A stretch of 64,000 nt of DNA from Phaeodactylibacter sp. (GTDB lineage Bacteria > Bacteroidota > Bacteroidia > Chitinophagales > Saprospiraceae), in assembly GCF_022763345.1 (NCBI RefSeq), contig NZ_JALEGS010000074.1, forward strand, positions 57,626-121,625. The letters are read 5' to 3'. The translations under genes and the position numbers were made by a program. A model generated the notes under the pieces. The model was not told where the DNA came from. It did not search any database and saw nothing but the letters and a program-made list of their open reading frames with translations. Below are positions 12,201 through 20,400 of this stretch, in pieces (within the stretch, counting starts at the first letter, position 1; each line of letters opens with the position of its first letter).

Positions 12201-12745
12201 CCCACGAGCAGGCTAAAGACCTCGCCAGTGATGCAAACGGTACCTGCAGAGAGAAAGGTATTATTGCTGCTACTGTCCAGGGCAACGGTGACGTCCACTC
12301 CCGGAAAATCCATCCCGGCAATATCCGGGAAGCCCGTTAACACTACAACATCACTGCCGTTAACGGAAAAATTCTCTTCTCCTCCCCCATCAAAGAAATC
12401 AAAGCAGACTTGCTGCACGCCGTCCGGGTATTGCAGCTCCAGGGCATTATTGCCCATGAACAGGAAATTTCCGTCCAGCCAGCTCACATTAGCCCCCTCA
12501 ATGGCGGCATTGCCGAAGCCGGTGTTGCCATTGAGGTACTCAATTTCACGGGCGATGGCAACCAGGCCGTCTTGTTCAAAGAGTGTATCGCCGGGGAGGT
12601 TATTCAACAACGGGCCAAAGGCAGGGCCCGTGGGGAAGTCTTCAAAATCTAGACAAGCCTGTTGTGCATGCAGGCTGAGTGCGCTAAACAGCAGCGGCAG
12701 TAGGTAAAAGTACTTTGCGTTCATGGATTGAAGGATTCGGTTCAT
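6242..12745 (-). CDS. Giant secreted Cys-rich repeat protein with dockerin-like segment and T9SS type A sorting domain (2167 aa)
   Basis: Signal peptide MNAKYFYLLPLLFSALSLHAQ; 12 Cys-rich modules of about 90-95 aa; 4 CLDFE-type domains; C-terminal FTLFPNPATDWVNI...LPSGVYLVRITTGRSIVHKRVVKE. Confidence 0.93.
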   Translation of the reverse strand: MNRILQSMNAKYFYLLPLLFSALSLHAQQACLDFEDFPTGPAFGPLLNNLPGDTLFEQDGLVAIAREIEYLNGNTGFGNAAIEGANVSWLDGNFLFMGNNALELQYPDGVQQVCFDFFDGGGEENFSVNGSDVVVLTGFPDIAGMDFPGVDVTVALDSSSNNTFLSAGTVCITGEVFSLLVGGQEFGVDNVCATPFDTTNSGDCLAFEMMDTLGYGAQAGTPPGTVFYTESDVAMRLAPVQTLFWSSVYGDLRVRQAAGFPDFTQASGQFIEFASINSIYDFTAYPEPVEEVIVDYHYTPDGDGTINFAANGAALLIQFVLEPGFYPLAPGVTLEVVPDNNINSSGQLIFEGNVQSLLIGGVSGLHIDNVCINPPPPCALQELIVQAGDCNPNGVFEVTIDIEYDGLPTDTLQLFTNGNYQLYAAGDFPISLSPFIAPTDEIEFKVSAFGQPDCFLTKVLPAQDCGADCTLEGIVMEGGVQCFPGEDIYTIILVVEGAQEGDTLTVSAQETNYLETLIYNGQQLVLDLPVPAEQFEVLNICDFNGNADCCKEISYDVGCADCVFVNLTIDYLPCDGDSLFYFELDFDALGVFSGESFKVETSNGFLETYAYADLPVTVGPVLGYGEPVTVWVYDTEGDCGASQTIITPDCADGCVLEDVNLLIPAAGCNNDGTFNIPMTVGNAQNGDTLIVTSLVTGYSETLTYGEPTGFNLQLSNWPSPPSGLDSLSICFANQPDCCAYVDFEVPCDPVDCGLEAVVEVIDCQPNGVLTFSVTTTNDNPNGGPFVMIKIGNAFSYGLVGVNTTVEVGPFINPGTDEIMVLVEQWATQSSNSVFCEVEVPVDVSDCNPDCDIPDFEVTPQGCTGIFGIYSAFIDLDETALNGAPIDIYVNGDLRWSEYTGGDLSLDIWAINPGDVQDVISICYSENPECCISKGVDAIPCYCSDILNIVAEATPCDGDSYYVELDLVASDFGDIFILEVDGAFYGSYTFSELPLTIGPFEGNGAPLNLFAYPDGQCQPAETSIETPVCNPGCDIQAVFADATDCNDDGEYNLVLDLEYSGVPTSFEVSIPGLGYSEVYGLNDFPVTIPGLPGDGATYQVNIGATDCNAFTEKLFDTPACDVGCIFNNVIAEPHPCEDGTFLVDIEVQVNDPGDLGYFIFADGEIFGPFDYSEPFVTLGPFAGDGVTVYDFLILDFANPTCFGYVEVGPKSCDNGGDCQILELAATPQDCNGDGTYDLLVDIAVEEPQNDLLFWFYLNGDYIGQSTLAALPGELINLELVNTEEITFKACIFDQPDCCKEVVYTQPNCQVDACLITDVMAEFAFCDEQGFYMELDFVSGNQPENGLYKIFGNGEIYDTLSYGDERPVLVGPFDPFTDNIYELIVEDLSGEGCSGFTEFVAFDCPPLISGCFPLEAYAPFESPAGAGEDLIGAEPWGQLTYTTLENNEEGAVRIEEAGAYPGFDAAEGKVVSFSEAILGIVLEPIAPNAPPRTVSIDYFEGAADSLLISLGADFEAVFLPFVDDEIALENGITLRFEVVDFNKGRMVFSGPVEELYFNTFNQYARVAFDNICVDGIESNACAIVQASAETNGCSGGEAYDLTVDFAVQNPGNDFFDLYNSNGELINFYSMEELPLLLEGYGVGIGGADSVKICINDQPDCCTWVAFEVPDCLGLDGACLDFEPFAGFQSPPGDGTGELQEVGTQGGVFFGYSLGDFCLCSMEVVDSEDLNFFDPAEGQVVEFTDAELYFEFPEPAGEVSFDYSTQETEVYLTEDNFNALTLLDTLTENTLVTLANGNTIKRIPYTNNNNFSEASRIVITGEVTVMRILGTGFLDNLCWSPATEEVWPGDANADNLAHHIDLLSIGLGYGVSGPARVNQDNSWSPAVAMNWDSTFADGTNYKHADCNGDGIIDEADRMVLMDNYGLSHGVPEPVTELPGTDLDPPAFINFPTDQPNGATFQAPILIGEANAPVQNAYGVAFTVQFDPEVINPDEIEVVYPTSWFGEPGVNTLTVDKVYPDGRIEIALTRIDQNNVSGHGQVAYIIGIIDDIAGLTESEVSVEKTFCIDLEENRLPIQGQETIFKVVSNEEADSGSGVFTLFPNPATDWVNIVSPHGFEADQIQLLNMNGQELPVQVEDNRRLSLANLPSGVYLVRITTGRSIVHKRVVKE
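6968..7220 (-). other. Dockerin-like / EF-hand-type segment within the 6242-12745 CDS
   Basis: Encodes WPGDANADNLAHHIDLLSIGLGYG ... HADCNGDGIIDEADRMVLMDNYGLSHG: two Asp-rich loop plus helix units. Confidence 0.7.
8540..11625 (-). repeat. Array of 11 tandem Cys-rich modules (about 90-95 aa) in the 2167-aa protein
   Basis: Recurring C-x-L-x(5-10)-C-x(2-3)-G-x-[FY] start and [NDE]-x-PDCC / PxC end, e.g. CQILELAATPQDCNGDGTYDL...ACIFDQPDCCKEVVYTQPNC; a 12th copy at about 7735-8010. Confidence 0.8.
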
Positions 12746-12952
12746 CTTAAATAAGTTTCGCTGAGGTCCGTTGATTGGATTCGATCACAATACAAAAATG
12801 ATAAACCTCCTGCCGGGCAACAAGTACATTTTTAGTCTTTTTTTGGATTTTTTTGTCCTTAAAATCATTCGTTCATAGTCCTTAACACCTATAAAAACTG
12901 AAAATCAACAAAACAAGCAGCCTGTATTTTTTGGATTTTTTATCTTTAGTGC

Positions 12953-14401
12953 ATGCATAAACATAAACTCATACAGCTGCTTCAAAGCCTGTCCCGGCGG
13001 GAGATGACCCGTTTCCGGGAATTTGCGGAATCGCCCTACCACAATAAGCACGACGGGGTACGCCTGCTCGTACAGTACCTCAGCGCGGCTTATCCTGACT
13101 TCACGGAGGAACGATGTGAGCGTAAAAAGCTTTTTCAGGCCCTTTTCCCGGGCACGCCTCATAATCAGTCTAAGTTAGCAGTTATTTTCACCTACACGGT
13201 ACGGCTGCTGGAACTATTCCTGGAAATCGAGGGCTTCCTCGAAAAACCTGAAGCCCGTACCCCGTTTTTGCTTAGGCAGCTCCGGCAACGGCAGCAACTT
13301 AAGTGGTTTGAGAAAGCCCTTTCTAAATCAGAAGCCAATGCAGCGCAACAGCGGGAGCGCGATGCAGACTGGTACTATTTGAGGTTTCAGCTGGCAACAG
13401 AATCGGATTACTTCTTCACAACGGTCGCCGAACGCCGCCGGGACAGCAGCTTGCAGGATAAACAATTCTACCTGAATCACTATTTTTTGTCCGTAAAACT
13501 GAGAGATGCCTGCGAGATGGCGGTCCGGGAACGGATACTCAAAGTAGCCTATCAGGACCCAATGGCAGCCGTCGCCCTGCACCAGGTACCTGAAGCTCCG
13601 GAACGCTATGAATCCATACCGGCTATCAATATTTACTACCAGCTTTACCAGATGATCACCAAAGCCGAAGAGGACGACTACTACAGCGTGCTACACCATC
13701 TAAGCGCCCAACAGGAAGACCTCCCGGACGAAGAGTTGAAGAACATTTACAACTATCTACAGAATTACTGTATTCAAAAAATCAATGCTGGAGAGGCTAA
13801 TTTCCTGTGGGAGATTTTCCAGTTGTACCAAGTGCAACTCGACAAAGGGCTATTGCTGGAAGACGGGCAGTTGTCGGAATGGCATTACAAAAACATCGTC
13901 ACCACAGCTCTGCGCCTCAACGCTCTGGATTGGGTGTACCGTTTTATCGAGAACTACCGCGAATTGCTGCCTGAAGGTGCCCGGGACAATGCCTACCGGT
14001 TTAACCTGGCCTCCTATCATTATGCAGCAAAGGAGTACGATAAGGTCCTCGCATTACTCACCCAGGTGGAATACAGCGACCTAAGGTACAGCCTTGGCGC
14101 TAAGGCTCTGCTGCTGCGGACTTATTACGACCTTGAAGAATACAGTGCCCTATACGCACTCGTAGACTCCTTCCGTCAGTACCTCGTACGCAATAAACTG
14201 ATGGCAGATGGGCGCCGGCAGGGGTACTACAATCTCTTCAAACTGACCCGGCGGGCCGCTGTCTTACTTGAAAACACCGGCTATTATAACCACAGGCGCT
14301 ACCACAAGGAATGGCAGCGCCTGCAGAAAGATACTCGGGAGGCGGCAGCAGTATTCAACAAGGCCTGGCTGCAGCAAAAGATCGCTGAGCTGGAGCCCTG
14401 A
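12953..14401 (+). CDS. Uncharacterised helical (TPR-like?) 482-aa protein
   Basis: Long open frame with N-terminal LIQLLQSLSRREMTRFREFAESPYHNKHDGVRLLVQYLSAAYPDF...KKLFQALFPGTPHNQSKL; helical, no signal peptide; ends 8 bp from the convergent giant gene. Confidence 0.88.
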   Translation: MHKHKLIQLLQSLSRREMTRFREFAESPYHNKHDGVRLLVQYLSAAYPDFTEERCERKKLFQALFPGTPHNQSKLAVIFTYTVRLLELFLEIEGFLEKPEARTPFLLRQLRQRQQLKWFEKALSKSEANAAQQRERDADWYYLRFQLATESDYFFTTVAERRRDSSLQDKQFYLNHYFLSVKLRDACEMAVRERILKVAYQDPMAAVALHQVPEAPERYESIPAINIYYQLYQMITKAEEDDYYSVLHHLSAQQEDLPDEELKNIYNYLQNYCIQKINAGEANFLWEIFQLYQVQLDKGLLLEDGQLSEWHYKNIVTTALRLNALDWVYRFIENYRELLPEGARDNAYRFNLASYHYAAKEYDKVLALLTQVEYSDLRYSLGAKALLLRTYYDLEEYSALYALVDSFRQYLVRNKLMADGRRQGYYNLFKLTRRAAVLLENTGYYNHRRYHKEWQRLQKDTREAAAVFNKAWLQQKIAELEP

Positions 14402-14409
14402 AAACCGTA

Positions 14410-17400
14410 TTACCGCATCAGGACCACATCACCCTGGAACAGCTCCACCACGCCATCGACATACTCCACCTTGGCAAACCAGGTGAAGACCGCTCCGTTC
14501 AGCAACTCGCCCCGGTATTGTCCGTCCCATCCGTAATCCGGATTGTTCGTTGGGGCATTGAAAACGGTGAAGACAGGCTCTCCCCAGCGGCTGTACACTT
14601 CAAAGGCTTCAATCTTAACCACTTCCGGTCCGGTCTGCACAAAGAAGATGTCATTGGCGCCATCGCCGTTGGGCGAAAAGACGTTGGGCAGGTATACCCT
14701 CCGCTCCTTATTCAGGATGAGCTGTATCTGGTCAGTGGCTGTACAGCCATTCAGGTCGGTGATTTGTACCTGGTACAAGCCGGAAGCTGAAGGCATAACA
14801 AAGGTTACCGGGCAGTCATAACAGGAAAGGCTGTCGGCCCCTTGCCACAGGTAACGGGTGATTTCGTCCTCCGGGATGTTCACATCCGCCGTAAGCCGCA
14901 CTTCCTCGCCCAGACCAACCTGGATTTGCCCGTTGAGGTCCTGCTCAATGATTTCCACATCAAGATCATTGCCTTCTTCCAGCACTACCGCTGTTTCGTA
15001 CTCACACCCAATCGCATCCTGAACGATAAGGGTGTAAACCCCGCCATCCAAATTGGTAAATGTAGCTTGCTGATCGAAGGCTTCCCCGTTGAAGCTGTAA
15101 AGGTATGGGCTTGTGCCACCTTCCACCCCACTAACGAGAATGCTGCCATTGCCTTGCCCGAAGCAGGTAGGCCCATTAGCGGTGGTCAGCAGAGCGGTGG
15201 GCGCAGCAGCGATTTCAGAAACCTCTACTGTAGCTACGCTTTGGCAATTATTGTCTTCGTTTGTTACGATCAAGAAGTACAGGCCAGCAGTATCTACTGA
15301 GAGGCTCAGATCGCCACCGATTAAGTTGCTTTGCTGACCAAATGCCCACTGATATGTGATATCCGGCCCGGTTTGTGACCCGGTGCCGTTCAGGGTGGCG
15401 GTGGGGTTAAGGCAGTCGATTTGCTGTGGCTGCCCGGCATCAGCTACCGGTGCTTCGATATCCTGAGTAATGACCACCTCATCCTCGCTCTGGCAGCTGT
15501 TACTGGTATTCAAAACCACCAGAGTGTAAGTACCCGGTGTGTTGACCATGACGGAGTCAGCGGCACCTACTGTCTGCCCGTTTTCGTTCTGCCATATGTA
15601 TTCAATCGTGCCGCCCTGTGTGGAGCCATTAGCACTGAGGGACACACTTGTGATGGCGCAATCCAGCCGCTGAGTGGGACCGGCTTCGGCATTTGGCGTT
15701 TCGATATCCTGAATGACCTGTACCGTATCTCTTTCCGCACAGCCCGTTTCCATATCTTCCAGCAGCAGGATGTAGAACCCTGGATCTTCGGTAGGAAGCT
15801 GATCTGTATTCGTAGCCAGCACGGTGCCGTTCAGGTCCTCCCACTGATAAGTCAGCTCAGGCCAGGCTGAAGAAGCACTTCCGTCGATGACCAGGCTGGT
15901 GGTGGCACAATCGAGGGTGTCATTTACGGCCAGGCTGACCACAGGAACGTCATTGGAAAGCGGCACCTCGGTCAGTGCAGGTTCAGACACGCACCCGTGA
16001 ATGGTGTCGGTCACAACTAATTCATACGTACCAGCAGTGCTGACGGTTGGAGAAGGCACTACTTCGGTTTGAGCATTGATGCCGGGACCCGTCCACTCGT
16101 ACACAAAAGCCGGCCCGGTACTGGTCCCGTTGCCACCTATTGCCACGGATTCGACCGTGCAGGTCAGGGTATCCGGCATACCAGGATCGGCAACGGGCAG
16201 AGGAATAGCCTCCACCTGCAAACTGGCTTGGTTCTGACAGCCATTGGTATCAACCACTTCGAGCACAAACAGACCGGCATTGCTGACAGTCAGGGTGGAA
16301 TCTCCGGCACTACCATTCCATTCATAAGCGGTGAAGGAATCCGAGGCTTGCAGCACGGTACTTGATCCGGCACAGAAATAAGGCGTCCCTTCCACCTCAA
16401 AATCGGGCAGCAGGAAGGTAATGATGTCGTAGGAAGCCGTATCCATACAGCCATTAACGTCTGTCGCAAATACGGTATAGGTACCGGCTTCGGTGACTGT
16501 CCGCTCGGGGTCAAAGCTCCCGTCTTCCCACTCAAAGGAAGACAGGCTTGCTCCATTCGCAGTAAGGATGGCGGATTCATCCACGCAAAAGCCCTGGGGC
16601 GCGTCAATACTGACCACCGGTACCGGGAAGAGGCTGACGTCCACACTAGCGGTGCCGGCGCAGCCTGAGGCATCTTCCACGTAAACAGAATAAGAACCAG
16701 GCTCCGTAACCGTAATCCCCGAAGTCTGCGCTCCGTCCTGCCATTCGTAGACCGTATAGCCGGCTCCGGCACTAAGCTGAGTCTCAGTGCCCGGGCAAAA
16801 CTGCAATGGCCCCGAGATCACCGGGCTTAATTCTTCCTGCTGCGACACCTGAAGGCTGGCGGTATTGGTGCAGCCGTTGTCGTCGGTAACGGTCAGGGTA
16901 TACAAGCCTTCCTGATCCACCTCAATGGAGGAAGCGCCACTGCCTGTCGACCATTCGTAAGCGGCATAATCGGCACCGGCATTTAGGGTAGCGAACCCGC
17001 CCGGGCAAAAAGAGGCAGAACCTCCGATGGCGACAGCAGGCAAATTGTACTCCACAAGCTGGTAATTATCCTGGCTGACACAGCCGTTCACATCGGTGAC
17101 CGTTACCCGGTAAACGCCCCCACTATCAATGGTGATGCTCTCTGCACTGCTGCCGGTAGACCAAGTGTACGCGACATACTCTGCTCCTGCGGACAAAGTA
17201 GCCGTTGTGTCGGTGCAGAAACCGACCGGCCCCTGAATATCCGGTGCCAAAACCGAATACACCCCTACCTCAATGCTATTGGAGGTCAGACATCCGTTGG
17301 CATCGGTGACGGTGACTTCAATCGTACCGGGTGCTGTGACTTCCACTTCGGGCGTGCCGGTATTATTGCTCCACTGGTAATTTTCAAAGCCGGCCTCAGC

Positions 17401-20400
17401 AGTCAGTGTGGTCGAAGTTCCTGGGCAGAAGTTGGGCGCTCCGTCAATCTGAGGGACAGAGGTGGCGTATTCATCGGTTTCTATTGTAGTCGTCCCCACA
17501 CACCCCTGAGCATTCGTTACGGTCAGGGTCACATTGCCAGAATTAGCAACCACTGTGGTGCCGGTCGTATCCCCAGTGCTCCAGGCATAGGAAGCGAATA
17601 TAGAGGAAGCCGATAGCGTGGTGGATTCGCCCGGACAAAAAGCAGGCACTCCGTTAATTTGGGGAGCAGGCAGGCTGATCTCATCTACAAAAAAGGAAGC
17701 CTCACCCTGACAACCGTTGGCATCGGTGACGGTAACGGTGGACGGACCTTGTGTGGATACGCTCAAAGTATCATTGGCAGACCCATCGTTCCAGAGGTAG
17801 CTCTCAAAGCCAGCAGTGGCCTGAAGCGTAACACTATCGCCTGCACAGAAAAAGATTTCACCCGTTATTTCGGGCACTGGCAGTGCATTTTCAATAAGAC
17901 TAACCGAATTGGTACTGCTGCAACCATTGGCATCAGTCACCGTAAGGCTGACTTCCCCAGGCTCAGATACGGTCGTACTATCTGTTGTGGCTCCAGTGCT
18001 CCACTGATAAGACTCGAAGGTGCTGTCCACCCCAAGCACTACGGCTTCTCCATCACAGAAGGCAAGGGTTCCGGTAATATTAAATTCTGGTAAAGGCTGC
18101 GCAGTAACCGTTTGCGAGGTACTGTTCTCGCAACCGTTGCTATCGGTAACCGTTACGGAGACCACATCGGAGTCCGCTACTGTAACAGAAGGGGCCGTGC
18201 TACCGGTTGACCATTGATAGCTTTCGTAAGGCTCCGAGAGGGTCAGCATGCTTGAAGTGTCTGCACAGAAGGCCAGCTCGCCGGCAATTTCCGGCACTGG
18301 CAGGGGATTTTCCGTTACGGTCACGGCAGCCGTGTTCTCGCAACCGTTATTGTCAGTAACCGTCAGGCTATAAGTTCCGGGAACTGAAATGTCCAAAATT
18401 TGCCCGGATTCATTTCCGGTCCATTCGTAATCGGCCATACCTGCCGGCCCGCTCAGACTGGTGGACGCGCCTTCGCAGAAAGACAGTTCTCCTGTAATGG
18501 GAACCTCTGGCAATGGGTTTTCGGCAACAACATAGGAAGCAGTCCCTGTACATCCGTTTGCGTCAGTGACCGTGAGCGTGTAGGTGCCTCCTACGGTTAC
18601 TTCCAATTCCGAAGTGGGTGTACCATCGGACCACTCATAAGCTGCAAAGCCTCCCTGCCCAACCAGGACGATAGACTCCCCTTCACAAAATTCATCAGGT
18701 CCGGTAATTTCCGGAGAAAGTTCTGTGACCTCCGTAACGCCAATCGATGCCACGCTCTGGCAGCCCGATGCGTTGGTGACCGTCACGAAAACGGTACCGG
18801 GGGCCGTAATTTCAGCGGTTTGAGTTGTGGTACCATTGGACCACTCGTACGAGAGGCCTGCCGGGCTTGCCGTAAGTGTCGTACTGGTACCGGTGCAATA
18901 ACTCGTCACCCCGGAAATGGAAGCATCGGGCAAGGCCACCTCTTCGACTTCAAAGGTAGCATTACCTGTACATCCATTCACATCAGTGGCGGTGACGCTG
19001 TAGGTGCCGGCACTGCTAACGGATATCGTGGGGTCCGTTTCTGTATTATTCCAAACAATGTCGGTATACGCGGAGCCATTAACGACATTGAGCACTCCGA
19101 ACGCCTCCTCGCAAATGAAATCGTCACCTGTGATTTGCACATTCGGCAGTGGGTTTTCGACCACGGTTGCGCTGGTCTCGGCCACACAGCCATTCGCGTC
19201 TGTCACCGTCACACCTACATTTCCTCCATTCAGTATTGCTTCGGTCTGCCCACTGCCCCCGGTAGACCAGCTGTAGCTGTCGTAAGCCGGGCTTACCGAG
19301 AGTGTCGTTGAGGCATCATCACAAAAATTGAGTGCCCCTGATATTGAGGGCGGAAGTGCGGCATCTTCGGCAACGGTAAAAGTGGAAGTGGTGCTACACC
19401 CCTGATTGGTTACCGTGACGTTGTAAGTACCCGGGCCGGGAATGGTAATTTGCCCGGTATTATCATTGGTAGACCAGATAATGCCATCGTAGGCCGCGGC
19501 ATTAATGATAGCAAGCGTGCCTTCAATATCGGGGCACAAAAGCGTAGGGCCAGATATTTGCGGGTCTGGCAGACTAATTTCAGACACTGTTGCAAGCGCT
19601 GTTCCTTCGCAGCCATTAGCATCCGTTACCGTCACCTCCACATCCCCGGGCGTATTGACACTCAAAGTGGTTCCGGTGGTCCCATCGGACCATTCATAAC
19701 TGCTGAACCCGCTATTGACGGTTAGCGTAGTACTTTCGCCAGGGCAGATTTGAAGATCCCCGCTAATCGTTGGCGCAGGGGCGGGGCTTTCACCTACTGT
19801 AAATGAACCTTCACCAATACAGTTGCCAGGCTGAGTCGTGACGGTCACAGAATAGGTGCCCGGACCAAAAATCGGAATGGTCTGAGTAATATCGTTGGTA
19901 TTCCAAAGGTAACTTGCAAAATTGCCGGATACACTCAGGAAATCAGGGTTTCCATCGCAAATTGCATCCGGGCCTGTTATTTCGGGAACGGGATTCTGCA
20001 ACACCTCTACCACCAGGACAGCAGGCAGGGCGCATTCTCCCGGTGAAGGCGTGAAGGTTAGGGCATAAACCCCGACTATAGAGGGCGTGAAAGTCCCGGC
20101 ATTGACACCGGTCCCGCTCCAGGTACCCAGAACGCCATCCTGCACATTGGATAACAACTGCGGAGGCGCACCCTGACAAAATGGGCCAATGGGTATCAGG
20201 GATGGCGTCACAGGGGGCGTCACTGTTACGGTAACGGCCGAACGGTCTGAAGCACAATCTCCAATATCACAGGCAACATAATAAGTGGTATTGTTATTGA
20301 GCACGGGGGAATTATAGACTGGCCCGCTAGCAATCGGGTTGCCACCGGTGGGGCTCGTATACCAACGGATCGTACCTCCGGGGCAAGCTGCCGCCGAAAG

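Noticed and set aside
12941-12948. TATCTTTA resembling a -7 box directly before the 482-aa gene
   Set aside because: It lies only 4 nt before the ATG, which would put the transcription start inside the coding sequence; not called without TSS data.
18400-19311. 303-aa plus-strand ORF with repeated Cys/Gly motifs
   Set aside because: Antisense to the 210-bp module array; its periodicity mirrors the real coding strand.
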